Below the pieces are notes generated by a model. It saw only the letters and a list, made by a program, of their open reading frames with translations. It did not search any database and was not told the DNA's origin. A stretch of DNA of 21,995 nt, taken from IMG/VR virus record IMGVR_UViG_3300029319_000580, positions 1 to 21,995 of that record. One strand, 5' to 3'. Origin of the DNA: a virus. Position 1 is the stretch's first letter; every line of letters begins with the position of its first letter. This document shows positions 1 through 6,214 of this stretch, in pieces. Position numbers and translations under genes: made by a program.

Positions 1-2
1 TA

Positions 3-626
3 AGCAGTATAGAAATTACAGGTGCTACAGATAGCACAACAGCCACTTTAACAAAATCAGATGGTGCACATGGATTAACAGTTGATGATACTATAACAGT
101 AGCAAACGCTAGTGATGGTACATATAATGGCACATTTAAAATACAAAGTGTTGGAGATAGTGGTGCTCATACAGGAAATACATTAACCTACACTTTACCT
201 ACAAATCCAACTAGCGCCGCACCTAGTTCTGAAACAGCAGGTAAACAAAAGTTAGTTCAATTTACAACGACTAGTGGGATTGATTCTAGTGGCACACAAA
301 GTTTAAATCATGTAAAAGATGTAGCAGAGTTTCAAATAGGTTCTAATAATTACATAGTAACATTAAGTCAAAAAGGATTTAATGATGGTGCTAAAATAAG
401 CGGTAATCAAGTATCAGATACACCTTCATTTTTAGATTTTTATGAAATAACAAAAGATGAAGAAGAGTATTTACATAAACAATTTAATTTTAAGCTGCTA
501 CCTTTGTCCATCCAGCGTCCTGTGAAGGACTTATTGTTGAGTATGAAGCGTTTTGATCTGGTATCACAGCGCTCCAAATATTTACGTTCCCAACCGCACC
601 ATTTGCCGAAACACCAGTTATGTTAA
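3..626 (+). CDS. AT-rich partial virion/tail protein fragment (5' end outside window)
   Basis: The frame is open from base 3 to a TAA at 624-626. Up to about base 492 it reads as a Ser/Thr/Gly/Asp-rich beta protein with the pattern HGLTVDDTITV ... YNGTFKIQSV ... LTYTLP, a module I know from Ig-like or lectin-like phage tail and virion proteins. The last ~45 codons are the antisense of the next leftward gene and look unlike protein, so the native gene probably lost its end near base 490. Codons here are A/T-ending (AAA, ACA, TTA, GAT), unlike the rest of the window, which recalls phages of AT-rich marine hosts. It is either a recombination junction or a chimeric assembly. The function call is weak; the open frame itself is certain. 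Confidence 0.5.
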   Translation, partial: SSIEITGATDSTTATLTKSDGAHGLTVDDTITVANASDGTYNGTFKIQSVGDSGAHTGNTLTYTLPTNPTSAAPSSETAGKQKLVQFTTTSGIDSSGTQSLNHVKDVAEFQIGSNNYIVTLSQKGFNDGAKISGNQVSDTPSFLDFYEITKDEEEYLHKQFNFKLLPLSIQRPVKDLLLSMKRFDLVSQRSKYLRSQPHHLPKHQLC

Positions 627-903
627 CAGTTGCTCCCGATCCCTCGGAAATTGTAACTGACCCAACGGCACCTTGACCTTCGGAGCCTGTTACAGAAACC
701 GTGACCCCGGAACCTTCAACGATAGTGACAGAGCCAACGCCCCCGGTCCCAGCAAGACCAGTAACCGAGACACCAACGCCCGTTCCAACTGTTACGGAAC
801 CTACACCACCTGTTCCGGCAACCCCGGTTACCTCGACGGGCGCAGCTTCATTCCACGCACCGCTGCCCCAAGTACCACGGCCCCAACCTGTTAGAGCAGC
901 CAT
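490..903 (-). CDS. Gly/Val repeat virion protein
   Basis: A 137-residue protein. It starts with a Trp/Gly motif (GWGRGTWGSGAW, residues 6-17) and then carries about four imperfect repeats of 22-24 residues with the pattern VTGxxGxGxVGSVTVxxGxxVxV (residues 24-108), ending in a short unique tail. Such repeats make short beta strands and occur in marine phage virion proteins, probably as surface or fibre-like decoration; that role is inference. AAGGTG lies just upstream of the ATG, and the upstream gene ends 12 nt before it. It is the last leftward gene before the AT-rich junction, so its downstream neighbours are unknown. Confidence 0.7.
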   Translation of the reverse strand: MAALTGWGRGTWGSGAWNEAAPVEVTGVAGTGGVGSVTVGTGVGVSVTGLAGTGGVGSVTIVEGSGVTVSVTGSEGQGAVGSVTISEGSGATVNITGVSANGAVGNVNIWSAVIPDQNASYSTISPSQDAGWTKVAA

Positions 904-915
904 GCTCAGAACACC

Positions 916-1350
916 TTAGGCGATTCGAATAATCGCGCTAGAAGCGTCGGCTGTAGGGAATTGTATTGTGAAGTCCCCGGAGGAACTACTCTTGTCAGAG
1001 CCAAAATCCAAAACAACAACAGTCGGATCGCCACTTGCGGAGTCGTTGTAAATCAACGCGCCACGCGCAGTTATCGTTGACGAGCTAAATGTTAAATCTG
1101 AAAAATCAGTGAACGCCGTGGTGCTACTAGTTGTCGGGTCAACCCTAGTAAGAGTACCCCCACCAGCGCTATAACCTGTTCCAGAAACCTCGTTACTGGT
1201 CGTATACGCCGTAGTTGCCGCGTTGAAACTGGCAGAGTTGGTATACATGGCAAGTTTGAAGGTGTTGCCACCGCTATTTTTAAAATTGTGAACGCCTTCT
1301 AACAATTCCTTTTTGAAGGACGTACACATGAAGTTACCGCTAAAGGCCAT
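916..1350 (-). CDS. virion structural protein, conserved in marine phages
   Basis: A 144-residue protein beginning MAFSGNFMCTSFKKELLEG, then a Ser/Thr-rich beta section (TAYTTSNEVSGTGYSAGGGTL) and a C-terminus ending in IIRIA. I recognise this as a common structural protein of uncultured marine phages with no firm function; neck, tail-tip or decoration roles are possible. The ATG shares its A with the TAA of the upstream gene (TAATG), and GGAGGG sits 4 nt before it, so translation is likely coupled. There is no signal peptide or membrane segment. Confidence 0.75.
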   Translation of the reverse strand: MAFSGNFMCTSFKKELLEGVHNFKNSGGNTFKLAMYTNSASFNAATTAYTTSNEVSGTGYSAGGGTLTRVDPTTSSTTAFTDFSDLTFSSSTITARGALIYNDSASGDPTVVVLDFGSDKSSSSGDFTIQFPTADASSAIIRIA

Positions 1351-1643
1351 TATGCCCTCCTTAATAAATCAGCGAGATCGGTGTACCCACCCGTCAAAGC
1401 GATCTCTACACAACGATCCCTTTCAGAGCGCATAGCTTCTTCAATATATTTCAAAATCAATTGTTCTACACGCAACTTAAACACACGGGCCTGTTCTTTT
1501 ATCTCTGGCGGTGCGTTTTCACTTATGTAAACAAGTTTTCTGCTACAAAGCGTTGCAAGTTGTTCTGACGAAAGACCGCCATTTTTACTTGTTTCAACGA
1601 AAACAGAAGGAACTTCACCAGTCGATAAAGCCTCAGATATCAT
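1350..1643 (-). CDS. small conserved phage protein in adaptor region
   Basis: A 97-residue, mostly helical protein. The N-terminus (MISEALSTGEVPSVFV) is followed by two predicted helices around residues 45-85 with alternating Lys/Glu/Arg and the motif APPEIKEQARVF. It is often found next to head-tail adaptor genes of marine phages; its function is not known to me. The start is well supported: AGGAGGT lies 5 nt upstream and the ATG overlaps the upstream TGA (ATGA). It is sandwiched by coupled genes on both sides, so it is made in proportion to virion parts. Confidence 0.7.
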   Translation of the reverse strand: MISEALSTGEVPSVFVETSKNGGLSSEQLATLCSRKLVYISENAPPEIKEQARVFKLRVEQLILKYIEEAMRSERDRCVEIALTGGYTDLADLLRRA

Positions 1644-2272
1644 GCAGACCTCCTGACACCGTTTCTATAGCTATCAGAATTTATATCCTGCATGGAATAT
1701 CTCGCAAGAGAAGCGAGAGCCTCTTTGTAACGAGCTTCATAGAAGCGCATTATGTCTTCTTCACCCTTGAGATATGTATACGCCTCAACAAGAGTAGCGT
1801 ACAAAAGAGCCGACTCAGCGTTTGTGCTCAACCAACTGGTTGTATTTGTTGAAGACAGTTGCGTGGGCCGAGCCTTGTAATTTATTTGTATTGTATAAGC
1901 TGCGTCAGGAACTGGACCCAAAATAAAAAACAGACTATCAAAATGAGCATAATGTTCTGGAGCGCCCTTTACATCGGTATCCGGGTAAGCCTCTCTAATG
2001 AAAGAGACATCCTTGGGCAGCAAATAAGTGTATTCATTGCCAGATGAAATACGAGCTAGTGAATAAACTGAGAAAAAATCAGAAGGCTTTGATAGATATG
2101 TTGTGCCGTCACTGGTGGTTCCGGTGGCTGCTTTTCGAAACTCTGGAAGGTCTATGTCAAAGAAAATACGTGTTTCAGCTTGGCCGATAAACGTATCAAT
2201 ATTGGTCACAAAAGAGGACTCTGATGTTTGTGTGTAGTCTTGCAGCGCTGTTTTAAGTTCTGAATAATTCAT
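1640..2272 (-). CDS. head-tail adaptor-like structural protein (SU10 adaptor-like)
   Basis: A 210-residue protein from MNYSELKTALQDYTQ. Features typical of this adaptor-like family are an N-terminal helix, then FIGQAETRIFFDIDLPEFRK (residues 29-48), a central beta region (YLSKPSDFFSVYSL; FILGPVPDAAYTIQINYKA) and a C-terminal helical part with LLYATLVEAYTYLKGEEDIMRFYEARYKE. It probably forms a ring beneath the portal. The frame extends 40 codons further upstream, but that stretch lies inside the previous gene. The chosen ATG has AGGGGG 5 nt before it and follows the previous stop by 8 nt. Confidence 0.75.
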   Translation of the reverse strand: MNYSELKTALQDYTQTSESSFVTNIDTFIGQAETRIFFDIDLPEFRKAATGTTSDGTTYLSKPSDFFSVYSLARISSGNEYTYLLPKDVSFIREAYPDTDVKGAPEHYAHFDSLFFILGPVPDAAYTIQINYKARPTQLSSTNTTSWLSTNAESALLYATLVEAYTYLKGEEDIMRFYEARYKEALASLARYSMQDINSDSYRNGVRRSA

Positions 2273-2280
2273 TACGCCCC

Positions 2281-2640
2281 CTAAGACACCGAAACTGTAA
2301 CGCTTCCAACTTGACCGGAAGCCTGTAAACTCGTTTCTGTCGAGAACCCGTAAAGTGCTTGCAAGGTATTTCTGTCTCCAACAGGATTCCAATTGGCAGA
2401 AGCATTGGACCTTGAGTCTGTCCTGCTATCCGGTCTTGCGCCACGCAGTGCTTGCGGGTCATCTACGGGATATCTGCCCAAGAAGTTTTGTGGATGGTCT
2501 GGATCGAGCATGTCTTTGCCCACACGCAATCCAGTCAGCTTTCCATCTTGGACCTCGAACACAAGGTCTTTAAGTTTGTAAGTAAAACCGCTTCTATCGC
2601 AAACTCCGAGAGCGTATTTTCCTGCTGCAAATGAGGACAT
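2281..2640 (-). CDS. conserved virion protein with a degenerate zinc-ribbon-like N-terminus
   Basis: A 119-residue protein. Residues 9-60 (YALGVCDRSGFTYKLKDL ... DPDHPQNFLGRYPVDDPQALRGARPD) match a phage family I know, in which the first part usually has paired cysteines (CDxCGF ... CxxCxxxDHPQ). Here only one cysteine remains, so metal binding is probably lost. The middle has the NWNPVGD motif and the C-terminus is a short GQVGSVTVS strand like the repeats of the gene at 490-903. The ATG overlaps the upstream TAA by one base (TAATG). Likely a small neck or stabilising protein; the exact role is unknown. Confidence 0.65.
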   Translation of the reverse strand: MSSFAAGKYALGVCDRSGFTYKLKDLVFEVQDGKLTGLRVGKDMLDPDHPQNFLGRYPVDDPQALRGARPDSRTDSRSNASANWNPVGDRNTLQALYGFSTETSLQASGQVGSVTVSVS

Positions 2641-3329
2641 TAGTAAGTATATCCTCCCGGTATCAATTGAACCCCGGCCTTGACCCTGTCTTCAGCGGCA
2701 CACAGAGCAAACTGTTCTTCGTAGACTTGCTTTAGCAATCCAAGACGATCAGAAGATTCGGGCCTTTTCATGGCAACATAATAAGCTAATCCAGATGTTA
2801 AGGCTGGTAGCCAACGGTCAGGGGCATCATAAGTATTAGAACCTGCCGTCCCAACATCTTGAATTCTTTTAATCCTTAAAAACACAACGGTGTAGGTTTG
2901 TGCATCATCAGGAACAGGCCACAAGGTATATTGGGGTGATGTTGTCCTCTGTATGTAAATTTGCAGAGGTTTGCCACTTGTTAACTTGTTAGGAATGTTT
3001 TGAAAGGTGGAGGGGCTTACACGAACAAGACTGGTATCAGCCTGTGTATCAGTGTTCCCTGCGTCCGTTCGAATGTGATGTTCAAGAAAATCAATGGTTC
3101 CAGCGGGGAATGAATAAGTGGCTGTTCCAGCGGTGAGAGTTTGAGTTCCCTCTTCAATAGTCCAAAGATTTAGACCGCGATTTATCCACTCCAAAGACAT
3201 AAGATCGAGGCTACGACGAGCCGTCTTGAGATCGTAACCACCACGCATCTCAAGCCCAGCCCGTTCATAAGCCTCCTCGCAGATATCAATGATATCCAGA
3301 GTAAAATCTGATGTCCCGCTAGTTGCCAT
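2640..3329 (-). CDS. head-tail connector / neck structural protein
   Basis: A 229-residue protein. An N-terminal helical segment (DIIDICEEAYERAGLEMRGG, residues 12-31) is followed by LKTARRSLDLMSLEWINRGLNLWTIEE, then a beta-rich middle (LTAGTATYSFPAGTIDF; PLQIYIQRTTSPQYTLWPVPDD) and a helical C-terminus ending in PGGYTY. This layout is common in marine phage adaptor or stabilisation proteins encoded beside the SU10-like adaptor. It probably seals or extends the portal after packaging. Its stop overlaps the next start, and it begins 4 nt after the stop of a tiny basic gene. Confidence 0.7.
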   Translation of the reverse strand: MATSGTSDFTLDIIDICEEAYERAGLEMRGGYDLKTARRSLDLMSLEWINRGLNLWTIEEGTQTLTAGTATYSFPAGTIDFLEHHIRTDAGNTDTQADTSLVRVSPSTFQNIPNKLTSGKPLQIYIQRTTSPQYTLWPVPDDAQTYTVVFLRIKRIQDVGTAGSNTYDAPDRWLPALTSGLAYYVAMKRPESSDRLGLLKQVYEEQFALCAAEDRVKAGVQLIPGGYTY

Positions 3330-3333
3330 TTAG

Positions 3334-3474
3334 TTACTTTTTCTTCTTCATTTTGCTGCCGCCACGCATCATCATTTTTTTAGTGCCACCACGCATCATT
3401 GCTTTTTTCTTGGTGCCACCACGCATCATCATTTTCTTTTTGCCGTTTTTACCGTTTCTACGACCCATCGCCAT
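3334..3474 (-). CDS. tiny Lys/Arg/Met/Gly repeat protein
   Basis: A 46-residue reading frame starting MAMGRRNGKNGKKK. The rest is three repeats of a ten-residue unit close to MMMRGGTKKK, ending KMKKKK. It has no acidic residue, so it should bind DNA or RNA or stick to acidic proteins. The ATG is preceded by AAGGAG with 8-9 nt spacing, which strongly supports translation even though the gene overlaps the end of the 180-residue gene by 17 nt. It ends 4 nt before the next gene. No family recognised; the function as a DNA-condensing virion component is inference. Confidence 0.6.
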   Translation of the reverse strand: MAMGRRNGKNGKKKMMMRGGTKKKAMMRGGTKKMMMRGGSKMKKKK

Positions 3475-4000
3475 AACTCAGTCTCCTTCTGTCCAAAACT
3501 AAGGTTTCATAAAGATGATCTGCAAAATGATTATAATACCCAATCGATTCAAGCGCCATACTTGCTTTGTTGAGCGCACTTAAAGATTGGATAAAAACCA
3601 TCATGTAGTCATCGTCCACATCCGACTCCCAGTCATTGTCTGTAAGAAACTCTTCAGTTTCCTCAGATGGTGGGAAACCCGGATGGAACAGCATTAGGTG
3701 GATGTCGCGAGAAACATTTTTTTTGTTCCACATCTGCACCCACCGATCCCAAAGATCAACTCTGCTCAGGTTAAAATTAACCCAAACAGTTACATCAAAA
3801 GATTTTGAATCAAAACTATCTATAGCTGCCTTTAGATCAGCAGGACCCTCTCCAATGAGAACATCAACTCGTTTTTTGCTCCAAGCATTCTCTGCGTAAG
3901 GACAAGCCTTCAAACCAGACAGATGCGGGTTTGAAACTTCAAGCACTTCGCGAGACCAGCTTCGGATGTCATCAAAAACAAGTTGATGCCTGACATTCAT
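3458..4000 (-). CDS. unknown acidic protein with a CPYAxxAW motif
   Basis: A 180-residue protein with PHLSGLKACPYAENAW (residues 25-40), an alternating beta/alpha middle (FDVTVWVNFN; DIHLMLFHPGFPP) and an acidic stretch (TDNDWESDVDDDYMMVF). The LxxCPYA motif followed by an FHPG segment recalls DUF1415-type proteins, but I cannot confirm homology. It sits inside the run of tiny basic genes, and its ATG overlaps the upstream TGA (ATGA), so it is likely re-initiated from that gene. It could be an enzyme or a partner that neutralises the basic proteins; both are inference. Confidence 0.6.
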   Translation of the reverse strand: MNVRHQLVFDDIRSWSREVLEVSNPHLSGLKACPYAENAWSKKRVDVLIGEGPADLKAAIDSFDSKSFDVTVWVNFNLSRVDLWDRWVQMWNKKNVSRDIHLMLFHPGFPPSEETEEFLTDNDWESDVDDDYMMVFIQSLSALNKASMALESIGYYNHFADHLYETLVLDRRRLSYGDGS

Positions 4001-4170
4001 TTTCTTTTCTTCTTCACGGTTTTTTTCTTGCCCCTTAATTTTTTAAAGTCAGCGCCCGTAATTTTATCTCTAGGGGGAGCAACTCTTGCGATCTTCTTTT
4101 GCTTTTTTGACAGCGGCATCTTTCTATTACCTTTCATTTGGCTTCGCATTTGAGGGCGGGAAATAGGCAT
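3997..4170 (-). CDS. small basic protein (57 residues)
   Basis: The frame reads MPISRPQMRSQMKGNRKM, then PLSKKQKKIARVAPPRDKI, TGADFKKLRGKK and a terminal Lys/Arg run (TVKKKRK). The SKKQKKIARxAPPRDKITGxDF string is one I know from small conserved marine phage proteins without a known role. It starts 2 nt after the previous stop and its TGA overlaps the next ATG, so it belongs to the coupled basic block. About half of its residues after position 17 are Lys or Arg. Nucleic-acid binding is likely; packaging or internal head roles are inference. Confidence 0.6.
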   Translation of the reverse strand: MPISRPQMRSQMKGNRKMPLSKKQKKIARVAPPRDKITGADFKKLRGKKKTVKKKRK

Positions 4171-4172
4171 GT

Positions 4173-4424
4173 CTATCTATGCCTCTTGGTTTTTTTAGCA
4201 ATCTTCTTGGGCTGCGGGACATACTGTTTGCCCTTTTTCATACCCCGGCGTTTTGCTGCTGAGGTTCTCCGGTACTCTTCAGGGCTTAGGGACTTGATGG
4301 CGCTGGTCGGCAAATAACGCTCACCTGTGGCCTTGGGGCCTTGAGTTGAGGGCTTGCCAGATTTTGTGCGCCACTTCTGCTTTGTCCACTTGGAAAGGCT
4401 CTTCTGTGACTTCTTCTTAGCCAT
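4173..4424 (-). CDS. small basic protein, DUF5872-like
   Basis: An 83-residue protein from MAKKKSQKSLSKWTKQKWR. Key strings are KSGKPSTQGPKATGERYLP (residues 21-39) and SLSPEEYRRTSAAKRRGMKKGKQYV, ending in Lys/Arg-rich PKKIAKKTKRHR. Similar sequences occur in phages and, as I recall, in algal giant viruses (DUF5872-type), with no known function. An upstream GTG-to-ATG extension of 23 codons lies within the preceding gene, so the ATG overlapping its stop (TGATG) is preferred. It probably binds DNA; this is inference from charge only. Confidence 0.65.
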   Translation of the reverse strand: MAKKKSQKSLSKWTKQKWRTKSGKPSTQGPKATGERYLPTSAIKSLSPEEYRRTSAAKRRGMKKGKQYVPQPKKIAKKTKRHR

Positions 4425-4651
4425 CAGTCTCGGTACCCGCCGCCAGCCTTTTTGTAGCGTTGAGCCAGCATTTGAGCTTTCCGAGCACTCCATTGTCCCG
4501 GTTTTCCGCCCTTTCCGCCAGCTTTGATAGCGTTAAACATACGCTTTCTCATAGCTGGCTTAGTATAGTTGCCAGCCTCGTTGACACGGCTCTTTGCTTT
4601 CTTTTTAGCAGGAGCTTTACGTTTTCTTGTAGATGACCGTTTGACTGCCAT
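4424..4651 (-). CDS. small basic protein with KGGKPGQWSARKAQ motif
   Basis: A 75-residue protein. Residues 1-26 are a Lys/Arg/Ala/Ser tail resembling a histone or protamine tail (MAVKRSSTRKRKAPAKKK). The rest is a compact motif, NYTKPAMRKRMFNAIKAG then KGGKPGQWSARKAQMLAQRY and KKAGGGYRD. I know the second half from many aquatic phages and algal giant viruses. GGAGG lies 5 nt before the ATG, and the ATG overlaps the previous TAA (TAATG); the GTG two codons upstream is less likely. Likely nucleic-acid binding; role unknown. Confidence 0.7.
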   Translation of the reverse strand: MAVKRSSTRKRKAPAKKKAKSRVNEAGNYTKPAMRKRMFNAIKAGGKGGKPGQWSARKAQMLAQRYKKAGGGYRD

Positions 4652-4956
4652 TAGCACCTCCAGCGCTTGCGAGCTTGCCGCAAACGACTATTAGGGTTTT
4701 TTGCTGCTTTAGGAAATTTCTTCATTTGCCCAGCAGAACGAGCGCAGAAAGACTTGCGCCGCTTTGCTGCTTTACTACCCGGCTTAACTTTGCCTGTGAC
4801 AGCAGTCTGTAATTTACTGCCGGGATTTTGACGGCGATATTTAGCAACGCCTTTTTTAGTCATTCCAGCGCCGGATTTCGTGGGCCTTTTGTGACCACCC
4901 TTGATGGTCATGCCCTTCATTCCAGCGCCGCGCTTTTTCTTTGGTTTAGAAGCCAT
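4651..4956 (-). CDS. small basic protein with KSFCAR...RxRW.C motif
   Basis: A 101-residue protein with about one third Lys/Arg. After a Gly/Lys-rich N-terminus it has GMTKKGVAKYRRQNPGSKLQ (residues 31-50), TAVTGKVKPGSKAAKRRKSF, CARSAGQMKKFP, then NPNSRLRQARKRWRC. Two cysteines (71 and 101) frame the conserved end and may bind metal or form a bond; this is inference. The family is widespread in marine phages and, as I recall, present in some giant viruses. It opens the basic gene block, 11 nt after the previous virion gene, with AGAGG before its ATG. Confidence 0.7.
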   Translation of the reverse strand: MASKPKKKRGAGMKGMTIKGGHKRPTKSGAGMTKKGVAKYRRQNPGSKLQTAVTGKVKPGSKAAKRRKSFCARSAGQMKKFPKAAKNPNSRLRQARKRWRC

Positions 4957-4967
4957 AGCCTCTATTC

Positions 4968-5372
4968 CTAAGCGTAGTACTTAACTGCCCGAATGACGAT
5001 TTCATATGCGTCCCCAGCTACCTCTGTTCCCAACGTGGACAGAAGGATGTCTCCGGTAGCATTTGTGCCGTACATTTTCAGGCCACCCACACTGCTGTAA
5101 TCCTGATGCGTCCAACCGGGATCAGCATTGAAAGCAACAACGTCTGTGTCCGCGTCATACATAAGCTGAACACCGTCAAAGCCGTGAACTTGCGCCCATA
5201 TTTCTTGGATGCGAATTTCGTTACACGCCTTTCCAAGAGCATTGGGATTTAATGCTGACACATCAATCTTTGTTACTTTGGTTTCGCCAGTAGAGTCGGA
5301 AAGGTTTGTTAACTGAACAACAAGTTGACGCTCTCCGTCCTCTATGGTGGTTACATTTACTGCATCCGCCAT
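4968..5372 (-). CDS. virion structural protein, conserved in marine phages
   Basis: A 134-residue, mainly beta protein: TTIEDGERQLVVQLTNLSD (residues 8-26), TKVTKIDVSALNP, an IRIQEIWAQVHGFDGVQLMYD strand pair and a C-terminal VIRAVKYYA. It resembles small structural proteins coded next to capsid genes in marine phages; capsid decoration or tail-tube-like use is possible but unproven. TAGGAGA precedes its ATG. It is separated from the upstream gene by a strong hairpin that may tune its expression. Confidence 0.65.
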   Translation of the reverse strand: MADAVNVTTIEDGERQLVVQLTNLSDSTGETKVTKIDVSALNPNALGKACNEIRIQEIWAQVHGFDGVQLMYDADTDVVAFNADPGWTHQDYSSVGGLKMYGTNATGDILLSTLGTEVAGDAYEIVIRAVKYYA

Positions 5373-5391
5373 ATCAATCTCCTATAAGACA

Positions 5392-5411
5392 GGGAGGGGT
5401 CGCCCCCTCCC
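5392..5411 (-). terminator. GC-rich hairpin with GNRA loop between virion genes
   Basis: On the minus strand GGGAGGGG pairs perfectly with CCCCTCCC over 8 bp, with a GCGA tetraloop. It lies 9 nt after the stop of the 236-residue gene and 19 nt before the next ATG. No T-run follows on the minus strand (TGTCTTAT), so it is more likely a partial terminator or an RNA-stabilising 3' hairpin than a full stop. Confidence 0.5.
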
Positions 5412-5420
5412 AACCTTAAA

Positions 5421-6131
5421 TTACCGTTCAACCGCAGCAATGATGAAATCAAGCGTCATCGTTTTAGCTGCCGCAGCGCCATTCTGAATACCGAAAGAAA
5501 CCGTAAGCTCTTCGTCATCAGGAACATTTGTAAGGGTGGTCTGCTCTCCAACCTTTACGTCATCCATAAAGATGCTGAAAGAGCCAGAACCAGCGTTACC
5601 GTTGGGGTCATAAGCAAACGCAACTGATATGAATGTGTCATCAGCGAGTGTGCCAATTGCCGTGTTTGACGTAGCAGAGTTGTCTTTCTCAATGTGGAAA
5701 TCGATGTTGGTGTCGCCATCGTCCTTCTGGAAGAAAATTCCGTCAGTGACATCAAGCGGCGTGGTGTCAGTGATTTGAAGACCCATCACGACATCAGACT
5801 GTGTGGCATCGCTAACCTTAAAACGAGCCTTGAAGAACATCCGCTTTGTGGAAACGTACTTGAAGCTCTCGCCTTTGAGGTTAAAGAAATCTGCATCGTT
5901 GTCAGCATCATCGTTGGTGACAAGCAGAGCGCCGCCAGCAACGGACGTTAAGGCTTCCGATGCATTACCAGAACCACCTTCGGTGGTCGTGATTGTCCAC
6001 TCATCAGCATGATAAGTGAAGAAATCATTCACATACGAATAGTATTTGAACGGATCAAGATAGGGATAATCGTAAAGGGGGTTGCCAACGGTTTGGTTGG
6101 AAACGCCATTTGTAAAGTGAGTTGTAGCCAT
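5421..6131 (-). CDS. virion protein, beta-sandwich (LamG/lectin-like)
   Basis: A 236-residue protein. Residues 16-41 (VGNPLYDYPYLDP ... YSYVNDFFTY) are a conserved start seen in marine phage virion proteins. The rest is a string of beta strands (FFKARFKVSD; VVMGLQITDT; FQKDDGDTNIDFHIEKD; FISVAFAYDPN; FSIFMDDVKVGEQT; LDFIIAAVER) of the kind found in concanavalin-like sandwiches. Position directly after the capsid gene suggests a capsid decoration or other abundant virion protein. AAAGGAGG precedes the ATG. Function by analogy only. Confidence 0.65.
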   Translation of the reverse strand: MATTHFTNGVSNQTVGNPLYDYPYLDPFKYYSYVNDFFTYHADEWTITTTEGGSGNASEALTSVAGGALLVTNDDADNDADFFNLKGESFKYVSTKRMFFKARFKVSDATQSDVVMGLQITDTTPLDVTDGIFFQKDDGDTNIDFHIEKDNSATSNTAIGTLADDTFISVAFAYDPNGNAGSGSFSIFMDDVKVGEQTTLTNVPDDEELTVSFGIQNGAAAAKTMTLDFIIAAVER

Positions 6132-6175
6132 AACAGTTCCTCCTTTAGAACCAGCGCCGAAACGCCATCATGGAC

Positions 6176-6207
6176 AAAAGAAAAAGGGGAGAGGTTGCCC
6201 CCTCCCC
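6176..6207 (-). terminator. rho-independent terminator after major capsid gene
   Basis: On the minus strand the arms at 6199-6207 and 6186-6194 pair over 9 bp (one G-T wobble) around a GCAA loop, and the run TTTTTCTTTT follows directly. It begins 8 nt after the stop of the capsid gene, where many phages place a terminator to give the capsid gene its own high-copy transcript. Confidence 0.8.
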
Positions 6208-6214
6208 CAAACGA

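Noticed and set aside
3355-3445. CRISPR-like array
   Set aside because: The three 30-bp units are contiguous, lack spacers and encode a clear peptide repeat.
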